A stretch of DNA of 64,000 nt from Cryptomeria japonica (GCF_030272615.1 NC_081408.1:615474476-615538475), one strand, 5' to 3'; shown: positions 1 to 12,810, counted from the first letter of the stretch. Numbers and translations are program-made. The notes: generated by a model not told the origin, from the letters alone.

Positions 1-2516
1 AGGTTTTATTTTCTGCAAATTAAATAAATGACAGAATTTCAATAAATCTAAACAACAACTATATAAATGACAGAGTTTAATAAGATGTATTCAGCAACTA
101 CATTAAGCTAGATTATTTTAATTAAACTTAGAGACATGCATGAGGAAATAAACTGAACATTTAATTTCAAAGTGACATGCATGCAATCATTAAACTTTTA
201 AGAACAATACAAAACGTAATACTCCACATAAATAATTCATTTTACAACCAAATAATACTTAATAAAACAATGTATTTCCTTAAGGTGTATTTAAAATACA
301 TTATAGTCAACTTTTACAATGGACCTCTCATTTCTATTAAATGAGGACCTTAAAAATAATAGATACATTTCTTTTCGAAAATAGATACAACATAGTTTCC
401 CTTTTACATTGCTGCAACTTAAAACATAAATATTACATTTTCCAATATCTTTTTCTACTAACAAATAAATCCAGCAACTCTACTTGTCCTTTTCTTTTCT
501 TTCAACAACCTGCAATTAAATCAAAAGGGCTATGACCATGGAGTGCTCACCTCCCAGCCTAGGCTAACTAGTAGCCACCCCTGAGCTTGGAGAACCAAGC
601 CCTAGATAGGATACACACATGCAAACACAACAATCAAGGGAAAACAATCACAACAACATATTCCCAACCAAGGCTACCCTGCACCACAAAAGGTGATGAT
701 TTTACACGGGTGGTAGTGGACCAAATACCCTGAGGAGACTACAAGTATGGTAAAAACACAGCCACCTCATGGAAAACAAGGTATATCAGAAGTATAATAA
801 CCCCGCATCCTTATGCCCCCCAAGGCATTCATGCCTTATTTCCCTCCTTATGACCCCCAAATGCATAAAAAAGCCATGCATCAAGGGTCACATATATATC
901 CCTTGAGATCACTCTCATAATGAGAGCCTCTCACTCGAGGGTTGTCAAACTTCTACCACCCACAAGACCATCCTCTCTCCCAAGAGTAGGAGGTCTTGGT
1001 TACTCCCAAAATACAGAATGCATACAAGAAATAAAAGACAATGCGTAATAATTTTCACAAAAGAAAATGCAAGAAACTAGCCTTTCCTTACAAGCAAATC
1101 TTTTCAACATAACATGCAACATGAAAACAATACAAAGAGAAGTTAAACCAACCTTCAACTGCCCAAAGGTATGCTAGTCTAGTTGAGGATGAGCAGCCCA
1201 ATTCCACAATCCCTGTTTCTCTACACTTAGCCAAATTCCTATACCAAATATTTTTCTTTCAAAATTGTATTGTCTCCAAAAATGGAGAGTGGGTGATTAC
1301 CCACAAAATCTCTCATTCTTGCCTAAGAAGACCTCCGTGAGAGTTCTCACAGGTTTCTAAAATTGAAAAAGGAAAAAGTCAGAAAAAGATCAAAAGGGAT
1401 CTCTCATCAAAAAGGAAAGTTAACTAACCTAGATGATGCCTTCTAAATTCAATTTTCGCACATCTTAGAAAATCCACTTTTTAGGGTGACTAAACAGTCA
1501 CATGGGAGTTGTCACATGCCTAAAAATACTCCTAACCCTTAGGTATACCTTATGGGCTTTAGGAAACACCTTTAAACTACCCCTAAGAGTCCATTTAACC
1601 CCTTTTAAACCCATATGAAGTTAACTTTCGGGTCAAACCTAAGTTGACCACCCCGAAGATTCTCTACCCAAGGAAAATATAGGACCACATTAAATTATTT
1701 GAAAAAGCTATGGTTAAAACAACTCCCTCCAAGAGACAATTCAAAAATCAAGACATAAATCAACACATGTGTCAAGTGACACAATAAAAATACTTTTACA
1801 AAATTACACATGAAATTTTGTCTCTTGTTGGATTTACACAATTTAATAAATTCAATTTAACACACATGCCACATTCACTTTCACAAATAAAATATGATAC
1901 AAATGGGGTGTTGTCTCTCCAAATATACAAACCCTATTTTTACGAATGTACATAGGTCTAGGTTTGGTTCTCCATAATGTTTCCATGGTCACATGGATAA
2001 TTTTCCTGCACATCTCAATTACACATTAGTAATTTCAAGTAATCTCATATAATATAAAACACATGAATAAGAATACAAATCAAACACTTTGCATACAATA
2101 TACATTTAAAAAAATCCATATATCTTACATCCAAATAATCCACATAAGCAATTATCATAATCCCCATAATTAATCCATACGTAAAACATGCATCCTATTT
2201 CTATCATCATATCAAAGTCCTGCAAATCCAATAATGACATATATCATCTCAAAGTAATCCTGTTCTAGAATCATGCATAGAAATGAAGCATCAATAGATA
2301 TCAATGTTATCCAAATCATGAAATCATATAAGTTCCAAATCCATAATGTATAAAAATACACACCTCAAGGTGAAATGATTCTGTAACCTGGTTCAATTAC
2401 TTTTCTCACCAATCTATCTGTCTAGCATAGCCCATCCTATTGAATTATTGCATTTATTAGTAGGGTCAAACATGGTCAACTAAGTTAGTCAAAGCTTGGT
2501 TGGGGAGGGCCTTACA
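1..2516 (-). mobile_element. Element A', partial long LTR (5' end on minus strand)
   Basis: This stretch reads on the minus strand as a diverged copy of the LTR of element A (8355-12795). Its first bases on that strand, TGTAAGGCCCTCCCC, match the start of the A LTR, TGTGAGGCCCTACCCC. Shared blocks follow in order: the 'cattatgga' and 'ggataacattgatat' region, 'gagatgtgcaggaaaatta', 'ggagagacaacacc', the 'cacccactctccat' block, and the GC-richer 'cctaggctgggaggtgag' block near 545-575. It interrupts the integrase of copia element H at 2516 and runs past position 1, so its other end and internal region are not visible. I see no coding sequence in it. It lies in inverted orientation to A. Confidence 0.8.
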
Positions 2517-3352
2517 AGAAAGTTGTCGCTTGATACCATTATCATCACAATATTTAGTGAACTCTGTAGAAGTGAATTCACCGCCTTGATTTGTTCTTAG
2601 ACATTTTATCTTTTTGCCACTCTCTTTCTCAGCTAAGGCTTTGAATGCCTTGAATTTACCAAAAGCTTCATTCTTATCCTTCAATAATGTGACCCACATC
2701 ATCCTTGAACAATCATCAGTGATGATCATGAAGTATCTATCACCTTGAATGCTTCTTGTTCTTATTGGTCCACATAGGTCTGTATGAACCAAATCTAACA
2801 AGTGCTCTGCTAAGAAGGACTTTCTCTTGAAAGTTGAAGAAGTCATCTTTCCTAGTTGACATTCTTTACAAAGAGAATTAACCAGTTTGTCTAGCTGAGG
2901 CAGACCTCTTACCATCTTAGACTTGCTTACTTTAACAATATTGTCAAAATTTATATGACAAAATCTCCTATGCCAAAGCCAGCTATCATCTATTTTTGCA
3001 ATCAAACAGTTGCTAACTTTAGGATTGAGGTGAAATAGATTACCTCTGGTCTATCTCCCGGTTGCAATCAATTCACCTTTGTTGTCAAAGATTTTGCACA
3101 TTCTATTTCTAAAATCCAGTGGGCATCCTCTGTGATTAAGTTGTGCCACACTTAAAAGATTGTTCTTTAGGCCTTCAACCCAATAGACATCATCAACACT
3201 TCTCTTCCCATTAAGAGAAATAACTCCCTTACCTTTAACCATATAGGGTGTGTCATTGCCAAATCTGACAACACTGCCATCAAATTCCTTCAGGGAAAGA
3301 AATTTGCTCCGATCATCGGTCATGTGATGTGAAAAAACACTATCAATGATCC
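2517..3352 (-). pseudogene. H protease remnant, GAG-pre-integrase and integrase N-terminal half
   Basis: In one minus-strand frame this encodes the protease active-site region, the GAG-pre-integrase linker and the integrase zinc finger plus start of the catalytic core. The protease motif reads WIIDSV near 3338-3352, where copia proteases usually have a D-S-G triad, so the glycine is lost. A TAG at 3051-3053 breaks the frame and is compatible with a CAG to TAG change. The integrase zinc finger shows its His pair (LWHRRFCH) and Cys pair (CKEC). The first catalytic Asp is visible in HTDLCGP, but the second is replaced by Asn (LRTNQGGEF). Coding similarity ends at the A' junction near 2516. Confidence 0.85.
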
Positions 3353-3399
3353 AATCATCAGAGTTATCATCATCAGATTCTTCATAAGTAATACCACTG

Positions 3400-4326
3400 T
3401 CAATAGCTACAAGACAATCTCTCTTGCCTTTACTGTTGTACTTCTTAAATTTGTCTCTGTTGTATTCATTTTCACAATTAGGGAAATTTGCTGCTATATG
3501 ACCAATCTTGTTGCATGCAAAAAAAATTAAAGGTAGCTTACCTCTATATTTACCAGTGCCTCTAGGCAGTCATTTTACCAAGAATGCTTGAAGTTCCACT
3601 AAGTTGTCTTTATCTTCAGCATCTCTGCTGGATCTAGATTCATATTTATGGCCGGTATCTCTACTTCTTCTCATAGATGGGTTAGAGACAGAAGCTCTAA
3701 ATGCAGATTATGATTTCTGTACACTGCCATCATAGCCATTTAGTTCAAAAGTAGTAAGTTTGCCAATAATAGAGTCAAGAGTTACCTTTGTCTTGTCCAT
3801 AGATTTCAGCTCCTGAATAGATGTAACTCAGATAACATAGACCAGTAGCAGGGTTCTCAATACCTTACTGATTACTGTGGCATCTTCCACTTTCCCTCCT
3901 ATACTCTTTATCTCACCAACTATCTCTTTAATCCTTTGACCGTACTGTTGGATATTCTCACCTTCAGCCATTCTCATGTCGTCAAAATTTCCTCTTAAAC
4001 TCTCCTCTTTGGCAATCTTAACATGTTCATCACCACTATAAATCTCTTCTAATTTATTCCATACTTCATATGTAGTTTCAAGACCATGAACATCTACATA
4101 TTCAACATCAGACAGGGAACTGCTAATAGCTTCTAATGCTTAGTGAATTCTTGTTTTTCTTTCTTTTGATCATCTGATCATCAGTCAAGGGTCCAATAGG
4201 TGTAGTATACTTATTTTCTATATGATCCCAAAACTGACTACCAAGACTCTTAATGTAAATCTTCATTCTATCACTCCATATTCTATAGTTATCTTTGTTG
4301 AACTTTGGACCTTCTTTCTTCATCAT
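3400..4326 (-). pseudogene. H Gag remnant (UBN2-like)
   Basis: The start codon at 4326 opens MMKKEGPKFNKDNYRIWSD, typical of the N-terminus of copia-type Gag (UBN2 / retrotran_gag group). The frame is lost after about 67 codons, and Gag-like sequence continues through stops and probable frameshifts. Near 3490-3530 a zinc knuckle can be read as FFACNKIGHIAANF, in which the first and last Cys of the CX2CX4HX4C pattern are replaced by Phe. The start sits about 60 bases after the primer-binding site, a normal leader for this group. Non-functional. Confidence 0.75.
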
Positions 4327-4384
4327 GATCTACAAGATCTTTTCCTCAAGATGTAGGCATTTAGATTAAGAGGACTTGAGATTC

Positions 4385-4396
4385 TCTAATACCAAT
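4385..4396 (-). other. H primer-binding site (tRNA-Met type, mutated)
   Basis: Immediately after the LTR edge the minus strand reads ATTGGTATTAGAGA, against the common plant copia primer site ATTGGTATCAGAGC, which is complementary to the 3' end of initiator tRNA-Met. Two changes are visible. Confidence 0.75.
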
Positions 4397-5123
4397 TGAT
4401 GGTATGATGAAAGAATAAGTATCCGGTAGAATACTGATAAGAATACTTGACATCAACTAGTTTAACTGTTATAATAACTTTAACAGTAAACAACTTCAAT
4501 CTTGTAAACATCAACAATGCTTAATCATAACTCAGCATATTCATCTGTCAATGCTTCTACATAACATGCCTTATCAGAAATTAACTACATCAACAAATAA
4601 GATCACAACCACAAAATCATTCACCACTTGACACAAATGTTTATACATGGAAAACCTAAATAGGTAAAAACCACAGTGAGATGAGACTCACAAGGATAGC
4701 TATCTGAACTCTTCTGAAGTTCGCCCTGTTAGGAGCCAAGACTGTTAAAGCTTTATAATAAGTCCTGTTAAGAACTAATTCTAGTTAGAAATCACCCGAT
4801 TAAGGGATTTACAAATATGCCTTGATGAAAAGCATAATACCTTGTTAGGAGTAACCTCACTATAGGATTTAAGAATCCAAGCTAATGGACCACCTTGTTA
4901 GAGGATTTAATGAGTAACCAAGCTTGTTAGAGCTTATCCGGTTAAAGGATTTCACTTATGTTGTAATTGTTAGAAAACAACAGGTTTTCTTGATCTGTCT
5001 GAGTAGCACTACATTTTCTTGATCAGATCCTTCTAAGATTCAATCCGCTTTCAGTCAAAGTGCAGATCCATTCACTGGTTAGGCAACTACACACTCAATA
5101 GGTTTTCATCAATCTTGCCAACT
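4397..5123 (-). repeat. H 5' LTR
   Basis: The LTR is bounded on one side by the primer-binding site at 4396. On the other side the sense strand reads approximately TAGTTGGCAAGATTG, a likely mutated form of the TGTTGGCA start seen in the other copia-type LTRs here. About 727 bp. It contains the 'cctgttaggag', 'gttaaaggattt' and 'cttgttagag' type short motifs also seen in LTRs C and E. No gene. Confidence 0.6.
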
Positions 5124-5133
5124 AATAACTGAA

Positions 5134-6704
5134 TGATGAACGGTGAGTACCAAACCGGTACTGAGAGGGGGGGGTGAATTAGTACAGGCACATAAACTTT
5201 TTCCTAACTGGTTTGATTGCAAATAGTGAACTTGACTGACAATCACTAACACTGGTCAAAGCCATATTACTATTGGTTAAACATAATGCTACTGTGAAAG
5301 ACATAAACCGACAACACTTAGCTTTCCATACAACCTACTCCCTCATTTCCACTTTATCCTTATGCATAAATAGATAATCTATCATCAGAGATAATTTACT
5401 AGCATAACATGATTCACCGCTTGACAGAAAATAACAAAGCATCACATGAAAGAGGCATCACACATGACACACATATTTTTCACGTGGAAACCCAACTGGG
5501 AAAAACACTAGTCCAGTTAAAGACTGTTACAACGGGTTCTATTAGGAACCGATCCTGTTAGGGATCGCCCGGTTAATGGATGGCTAGAATACCCAGTTAA
5601 GGGTTAAACCTTATTAGAGGTTACCTTGTTAGGGGATTTTATGAACTCAATGGCTTTGAGTCACCCTGTTAAAGGATTTATAGCAAGCTGGTTAAAGCTA
5701 CCCGGTTAAGGGATTTTCCAACTGTTGAAGTAGTTAAAGATCAACAGGTATTACAATGATCTAGTAATAGCACTCAATGCCAATGCAGATCTGCTTTAGT
5801 TCCTTCCTTCTGCACACACACTATGCAGGTATCAATCCTCTTATCTAGTCTGGAAAGAATCAAGTATCTCTGCACTTAGATACACACACAACATTTTCCA
5901 ACAACCTAAACATGAAACACAACATCGACCTTATAGAAAATAGATAGGTCGGTAGCATAAACCCTAAACCCTAAACATTTAGGTTTACCAATACAGTCGG
6001 TTCAATCCTGACCGTTAATCACATTTCATTGAATACAATGGTCTTGAACATATCTCAAGACGTTCTCCATTGTTCATTCTTTACCGCTTTGGGAAGCTAA
6101 TAACCCATCATGCGCTCTCCACCATTTACTGAGACTTCGCACATTCCCGAGGTGGATAGGATCGATCTCCTTTATGCAAGATCCTTCATGCACTCAAGTT
6201 GACATGGCAACATGATCTAATCTTCATTATAATGCTAACTCATCACACAAGCTTGGAACACCTCAACCGGAAAACCTGAAGTTGAGACTACCAACCGGTA
6301 GTCATGCAAAACCTTCATATACCGGTTCTCATACCAACATACCAGTTTACCTCAAACAAACATACCGCTTCACCTTTTCACATATACCAGTTCACCTTTT
6401 CACATATACCAGTTCACAATGTTATACCGGTTCTCACATATACCGGTTCTCTTGCATGTTGCAAACTTCAATATACCGGTTCACTCTTCAGCATATTGAC
6501 ATCAATGACAACATACAATATCAAAACAAACATACTGCTTCACCTTTTCACATATACCGGTTCACAATGTTATACAGATTCTCACATATATCGGTTCTCT
6601 TTCCTGTTGCAAACTTCAATATACCAGTTCACTCTTCAAGCATATTGACATCAATGACAACATACAATATCATCATGTCATCATACTCTGCACATATGCC
6701 AACA
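5134..6704 (-). repeat. Element E: LTR, apparently solo
   Basis: On the minus strand this starts TGTTGGCATATGTGC and ends in a C-run block (CACCCCCCCCTCTCAG) followed by GTTCATCA. That is the same terminal architecture as the C LTR, whose C-run block is followed by ATTCATCA. No primer site follows the end and no polypurine tract precedes the start, so it behaves like a solo LTR of about 1.57 kb. I could not find a matching target duplication, so the exact edges are uncertain by a few bases. Small reading frames inside it fall on repeats and are not credible genes. A short telomere-like run near 5963-5975 is not meaningful. Confidence 0.6.
6361..6676 (+). repeat. Tandem duplication (~170 bp unit) inside LTR E
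   Basis: The block beginning at 6361 recurs from 6531, with about 170 bp between starts. Shared anchors are 'gcttcaccttttcacatata', 'ttgcaaacttcaatatacc' and 'gacatcaatgacaacataca'. The first copy also contains a doubled 'cacatataccagttcac' micro-repeat. ACCGGT and its variants recur throughout. Confidence 0.8.
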
Positions 6705-7322
6705 CCAACAACCTTTACAAACAATTTCATCAACCTTAAATAGAAATCAATTAGGTCAGTAACACAACAAAAACCTAATTCTCATCATCGAGATTACAAA
6801 CAAGTTGGTACAATCTTGACTGTTAGAAATCATGACAATCTCTTCACACTCTTCAAGAAAATTCCAACTGCTCCATGATCTCTACTTCATCGAACTTTGT
6901 AACTCATCACGCATTGTGCATTAGATGCAATCCACTTTTCTCCTTCCATAGACAAAAAACAAATGCACCAAAACAATTTGAACATATCCTCATTCAATGA
7001 TCACACATGTCTCCATCATTACCTATTATTAGATAATAAACCATCAAACTTGATTGGTTAGGGTTTAACAGCTAATAGGGTTTACTGGTTACATTACATA
7101 GAAAGGTTTAACCCTTTACACCGGTTCATCGGTTCAACTCACAAACTTTACTTATAGGTTTACAACATCTTCCACAAAGCTCTTCTTACCGGTTACTAGC
7201 CAATATGAAAACAACAATATCAACAATAACATGAATACCATTACTGGTTCAATTGACATCAATGAAAACATATCATTAATGCAATCTTTATGCAAAATAC
7301 CAATAAACTCAAAATGCCAACA
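6705..7322 (-). repeat. LTR fragment I
   Basis: On the minus strand the sequence opens TGTTGGCATTTTGAG at 7322, directly after a B coding stretch that then breaks off. It continues with the ACCGGT-rich, non-coding composition of the other copia-type LTRs until LTR E begins at about 6704. I interpret it as the 5' part of an LTR inserted in the second gene of B and later interrupted. The evidence is the start motif and the abrupt loss of coding similarity only. Confidence 0.4.
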
Positions 7323-7531
7323 AATCCAACATATCATCATTTTCGAGCTCCTCAAGGTCACAATGAATATAAGCCCTGATGTGCTCATTGTGTAGCACAC
7401 TATAGGGCACATATGAAAACACACCTGTCGGGTCATCCTCAACCAATTTGAATGGATGTTTGTTGAAAATAGGATGAGCCCTATGCTTGATGTCAACTCA
7501 ATAATGTTGCAATGCCAAAAACTGAAGCCAT
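7323..7531 (-). pseudogene. B second gene, N-terminal fragment
   Basis: A minus-strand ATG at 7531 begins MASVFGIATL. After one frameshift the frame reads on through KLVEDDPTGVFSYVPYS and LEELENDDMLD to the edge of LTR fragment I. The arrangement and several residues match the start of the second gene of element C (15895 on), which reads VPAGVIVEEGISDYID and then IEDLGSLV. As in C, it follows a zinc-knuckle Gag and a 'cttagggggag' purine block. The family has no function I can name. Only about 70 codons remain. Confidence 0.55.
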
Positions 7532-7963
7532 TTGAATTGTAGGGTTTGCGAACACAGAAAAAATGAACAAATAAGTACCTCACTTCACAACCGAGCACAA
7601 GAAATAACTTAGTAAGTCGCTGGAATCACTATTAAGATCACCAAGTTTCTTTATCTTGCTCTATTCTTACTCTCTTGATCGCATTGTGTCGAATGAAGAC
7701 TTCAAATGCACTTTTATCCTTCGAAAACCTAATTTTCCACTGTAATAAATGCAGTAACCGATTGTCATAATTTTCATGAAATTTCATACCAGAGCACAAG
7801 ATCCTTAAGAAATTTCCGGATATCATCTCCACATATGATTTACTCCATCTGTAACTTTCTAGAATTGATTGCAGACCACCGAAGAGGGGGTTCTTAAAAT
7901 TTTCATGAAAAGCTCCCCCTAAGGCATAAAGCCCTAGTTACTGGATGAACATCCTGCACCAGA

Positions 7964-8354
7964 TTAAGGTACAAATCCATTGTCAGCTCTGGATTCATCC
8001 TTTCTCACCCACATCTTCTCATGCCTTTCTTTGATCTTTTCAACCTTTGCCTTTCCCTTTTCAGTTGATTTGTTCTTGTCTACTGGAGCATTGTTCTTGC
8101 TTTTGCAGTACTTTGCAATGTGACCGGTTTTGTTGCGTGCTTGGCAAACAACATTCTTCTTCATAGATATGAAGTTCATCTGATTCTATCTCATCCTGCA
8201 CTGTTTATAAATATGTCCAAACATTCCACAAGCATAACATCTTTTGTTCTGAAAGTTATTCATCATAGTTCTACACACATTTGACTTGTGTCCAAAGTTA
8301 TTGCATATGAAACAGTGACCGGTAAAGGTACAAATACTATTTATATTGGTCATT
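7964..8354 (-). pseudogene. B Gag, C-terminal zinc-knuckle part
   Basis: This minus-strand stretch carries three CCHC-type zinc knuckles: CFICNNFGHKSNVC and CYACGMFGHIYKQC are complete, while CQARNKTGHIAKYC has lost its second Cys. A Lys-rich tail follows. It is the continuation of the B gag that lies at 43498-44247; insertion of A at 8355 separated the two halves. The order of knuckles parallels the gag of C (14873-15406). Internal stops and a frame change near the junction show it is decayed. Confidence 0.75.
8350..8354. other. Left target-site duplication of element A (TCATT)
   Basis: TCATT directly precedes the TGTGAGG start of the A LTR and recurs at 43493-43497, directly after its TGACA end. 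Confidence 0.85.
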
Positions 8355-11326
8355 TGTGAGGCCCTACCCCGAGCCGTCATTGAATTTCAGTTATTTTCAT
8401 GTTGGACCTATTATTGATACTATATTTTGATGCATTATGGACATAGATTTTATATGATCCAGTGTTTGGATAACATTGATATGATTATGTCATTTACTTT
8501 GATTTACAGTACTTTATTTTGATGCTAGAAATTATGGATGCATGCTCTATAAATGCTTTAATACCATGATTATGATGATGATGCCATTTAGTAGATTTAT
8601 GTGGATGTTATTAGATAATTGGATACTTGATTTTTATAATTGAAATTGTATGCAATGTTTGAATTGTACTCTTTTTATATCATAATAATATATGAGATTT
8701 TTGGAATTACTAATGTGCAAGTGAGATGTGCAGGAAAATTATTCCACGTGACCACGAAAACTATTCAGAGAATCAAGCCTAGAACCTATGTGCGTTTGTG
8801 AAGCCAAGGGTTGTCTGTTTGGAGAGACAACACCTTGTTTGTAAATGTGTTTTAATTTGTAAATGTTATGCTTGGATGTGTGTTTGATTTGGAAATTGTT
8901 TAATTTATAAATTCCAAAAAGGGACATTTGCCATGTGTATTTTAGTGATGTGTAATTCTTTTTGTGGTGTCACTTGACACGTGTTGTAGGATGAGTTGGA
9001 AATGACATATCCCTTTGGAGGAAATTTGTTTTACTAATGCATATTTTTCAATTATCCTAGTATGGTCCCAAGAAAGTCTTGGATAGGGAGCCATTAGAAT
9101 GGTCAACTCAGGGTTGACCCGTAGGTAAACTTTGGGTGAGTTTCTAGGGGGTTAAACTAACTCTTAGGGTCAATTTAGGGGCATTTTTAGTGGGCCATAT
9201 GATATACCTATGGATGAAGGCCAAATTTAGCCATGTGTCCACTCCCTAGGGCCTGTTTAGCCACCCCAAAAATTGAGCTTCCCAAGTTGACTGAATTTCA
9301 ACTTTAGAGGAGCCTTCCTAGGCTAGACAACCCTCCTCATGAGTGACATTGCTCTTCCCCATTCCTTTTACCTTTTTTGAGGTGTCTTGGCTAGAGAGTT
9401 TGTAAGGTATTGGGAAGACCAACCAATGAACATCCTTCACCCTTCCCAAGTGGGTTCGAAAGAGTGAGGAGTGTCTTCTTAGGGAATAGTTTGGGAGGGA
9501 GAAGTTTGATCACCCACTCTCCATTTTGGAGACTTGGATTCTTGATTAGTTTTGGTAAGTTTTTGGAAAGATTTTTTGGCTAAGTCTTGAAGGGAAAAGA
9601 TAGTGGATTTGGGCAGCTCTTCTACAAGATTCATCATCCTTTTGGTAGATTTAACACTAGTTGTTTTTCTATCTCTTGTATGTTGTTGTACATTTGAAAA
9701 TATTGCTTGTTATACTTGTTTTCATTATTGAAATCTTAGCGTGTTAGGAAGATGTTGAGTTCTTCCTTATGTGTTCTTTTATTTTGTTATTGTGATTTTT
9801 GAGTTTTGTTTTTGGGAGTTTTCAAGGCCAAACTCATGCTTGAGAGGGTAGAGTGGCCTTGGGGTGAAGGGTTGTTTGACAGCTTATGAGTGTAGAGACT
9901 TTCTTTGGAAGAGAGTGATTTACAAGGGGTTATGAGATCCTTGCTACATAGTATTCTGTTTATGGAATGGGGGTTATAAGGGGAGTTTGTTGGCTTGTAT
10001 GCCTTGTGGGACATAAAGAATTGTAGGGAAAAGTTTGGAACTTGTGGATGTATTTATTTTGTAGCCTTGCAATGACATTATGTTCTCCTACTTAAAGAAT
10101 TCTCCTCTAGGTATATGGTCCACCTTCACCCCACTTGAAAAGTCACACAAGTGACATTGTTTATCCTTGGGATGGGAGTGTTAATGTTCTTATGAGTTTT
10201 ATTGCTTGTATGTGTTTTGAATGTGTGTTTCCCATCTAGCTTTGGTTCTCCTAGCTTGGGGATGGCTTCTTGTAAGCCTAGGTTGGGAGGTGAGCCTCCA
10301 TGGTCACAACCTGAAAGCTTTTATTGCAGGTTTGCTTAGGAAAAGAATTGGAAGGGAAGCTGAAATGGTCCTATTGTTTACTGTATTTCAGTTGCAAAAA
10401 AGAAAAAGGAACTTCTTATTGTATTTAGTTGCAGAAAAGAAAATGTAACTATTAGAATAGTTTTTACCATGTAATAAAGATGTATTTTACATTTGAAGTA
10501 TTTATATTTTTGCAAAAAGAAGAATTTGAGTTATTTCATTAATTTTGTTTATTTCTTGTGAAGGATAAAAATAAACTTGCTTTCTGTTTTTATTTAATAA
10601 TAAAATGAAAACCTCTTAAAAAAAAGGAAAAATAGATGTAGCTTTAAGTTGTTTCATTTTGCTTTCATGTTATTCCCTAAGAAAAAAAAAAAAAATGAAA
10701 TCATTTAAATGTTAGTAGTGCAGTTTTTCATAAAAGAGTAGAAATATTTAATTTTGTCTTTAGTTAAACACCAAAAATTATTAGGCAACTTAGAAATGGT
10801 ATTTAATCTTACAATGCATCTTGCTGTTAATAAACAAATGGATTTTAGAAGAGGTTAATTGCAGTTGTAAATAAAATCATTTCTGCTATATTTACTATTT
10901 TGTAAATACATTTATTACTGTTATATATTTTTCTTTAAATCTAGAAAAAGCATGTGAAGTGGAAAATAGTCTAATCTAGATATTGTTATTTCATATCAAA
11001 AGAAAATGGCATGTTAATGAATGAAAATAAAAATTACCTCTATTTTGTTATTTGAAATCAAAAAAGTTAACTCTATGCTATTTTTACTCTATTACGTTGT
11101 ATTTATTCTAAAATAAAATGATTAAAACATATTCTGCATCAAAGTTGAAATATATAGATTTAGTAAACTATGATAAACTTGGAATTAGAGAAAATGCTAA
11201 TTTATTCTAAGTATTCTAATTTTTCCATATTAAAATCCTGAGAACAATTTGCAAAAAAAAAAATATAAAATACTCATGTATATATATGCACCCTAAAATA
11301 TAGATTATAATGCTTTATGTTAAAAC

Positions 11327-11469
<143 letters not shown>

Positions 11470-12140
11470 TGTTTAAAAAAAAAAAAAAGAAAAATAAAGA
11501 AAAATAAATAAATAGTGACCTAGCCAGCAATCATGGTGAACCACAGTGGGCAGCACGGTGTCGGGACTACGGGTAACCACAGTGGACGACATGGGGCCAC
11601 CACTGTGGGTATCCATTATGAGCGGCTCACGACTGCCACTATGGGTAACTGCAGTGGTGCCTGGGTGCCCCTCCGCCCTGGGCCATGCCATCTCCCCCTC
11701 CCGTCCTCTGCCATGGGCAACTTCTTCGGCCTCCCTTCGCCCATGTCGCTGCCCTATTCAACACACACCAAAAAAAAAAGGGAAAGAGAAGAATGTAGAA
11801 CAAGCAGCCCTAACTCGAAACCCTAACCCAATTTCGGGTTAGGGTTAGCTTGATAAGAATAAAAGATAAAAAGAGAGGAAAGAGTTAGAATAAATGAATT
11901 AGGGTTAAGGTATAGAGAGGAATAAACCAACCCTAAGTAGGGTTTGTAATTAAATAATAATAAAATGAAAGGAGGGGGAATTCTTTTTAAAATTTAAAAA
12001 AGAATTTCCCCCCATTTGTCTATAGCCAATATGTAGGATTAATTAACCCCTAATATTGACTAGGGTAAAATTGGTTCTTAATATAGACTTTAGTCGGGAA
12101 ATGTGTGTTAGTATACACCTATATATATTTATATAAATAA

Positions 12141-12168
<28 letters not shown>
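12141..12168. repeat. (AC)n microsatellite
   Basis: About 14 AC units inside the A 5' LTR; expanded to about 45 bp in the 3' LTR at 42812-42857. Confidence 0.97.
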
Positions 12169-12171
<3 letters not shown>

Positions 12172-12798
12172 TATATATGCTAGTTCATATATTTATTAAT
12201 TATGTTATTGGGGATAAAAATCTTTTGGGAATTTTTATTAATGAAATTTAATAAAAGTATTAATATAAACTTTTCACCTATGAGGTCATTGTTGCCCAAT
12301 TATATAATAGTTGAAATTTAAATATCTAAGGGGAATTAAATTTGACCTTAATATTAAATGAATTTATTAGTCTAATATTCTATTGATTTGGTTAACTTTA
12401 TTAATTTAATTTAAAGGCATTTTCGCGTTTGTTCAATTAATTATTTTTAATATGAGTTAACATTATTTTTATTTAGTGTTGAGTATATTAATACTTTTGA
12501 GATAATTAATGTCTCTTGAATTATTGTTGGGGAAATCTTAATTAGGGGAGATTAATTAATTTAGTTTAATTAATTAATTAGGTAGTAACGACCCTTTTTA
12601 GGAAATAATTAGTCTACTCTAAATGTTGACGCTATATTGATTGAGTTGATTAAACCAAATTTAGGAAACCATTTTATTTAATCCTTTAGTTAAGACAAGA
12701 CTTATTTATTCTTTTTTAAATGTAGATTATTTAATGTATTTATGTTGTTTAAAAAAAAAAATATTCCGTTTTTGCCCAAAAGTTTGGGCATGACATTT

Positions 12799-12810
12799 TG
12801 GTATCAGGGC
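12799..12810 (+). other. A primer-binding site
   Basis: TGGTATCAGGGC begins three bases after the LTR end (TGACA). It differs by one base from the usual initiator tRNA-Met primer site TGGTATCAGAGC. Confidence 0.8.

Larger units (their letters stand above)
2517..5123 (-). mobile_element. Element H: truncated Ty1/copia retrotransposon
   Basis: On the minus strand this reads 5' LTR (5123-4397), primer-binding site, gag, protease and the first part of integrase, and then stops where A' has inserted. RT, RNase H and the 3' LTR would lie left of A', outside the window. Domain order and the tRNA-Met type primer site make it Ty1/copia. Its frame is broken by stops and several key residues are changed, so it is not functional. 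Confidence 0.85.

Noticed and set aside
5963-5975. Telomere-like CCCTAAA run; also CCCTAA/GGGTTA near 11816-11846
   Set aside because: Only two units or degenerate units within LTRs; too short for an interstitial telomere.
6282-6743. Overlapping 153- and 114-codon frames in LTR E
   Set aside because: They lie on the 170-bp tandem duplication; the apparent protein is repeat-derived (YRFS, HIPV units).
12799-12810. Possible tRNA genes at the TGGTATCAGAGC motifs
   Set aside because: These are primer-binding sites complementary to a tRNA 3' end; no tRNA gene fold surrounds them.
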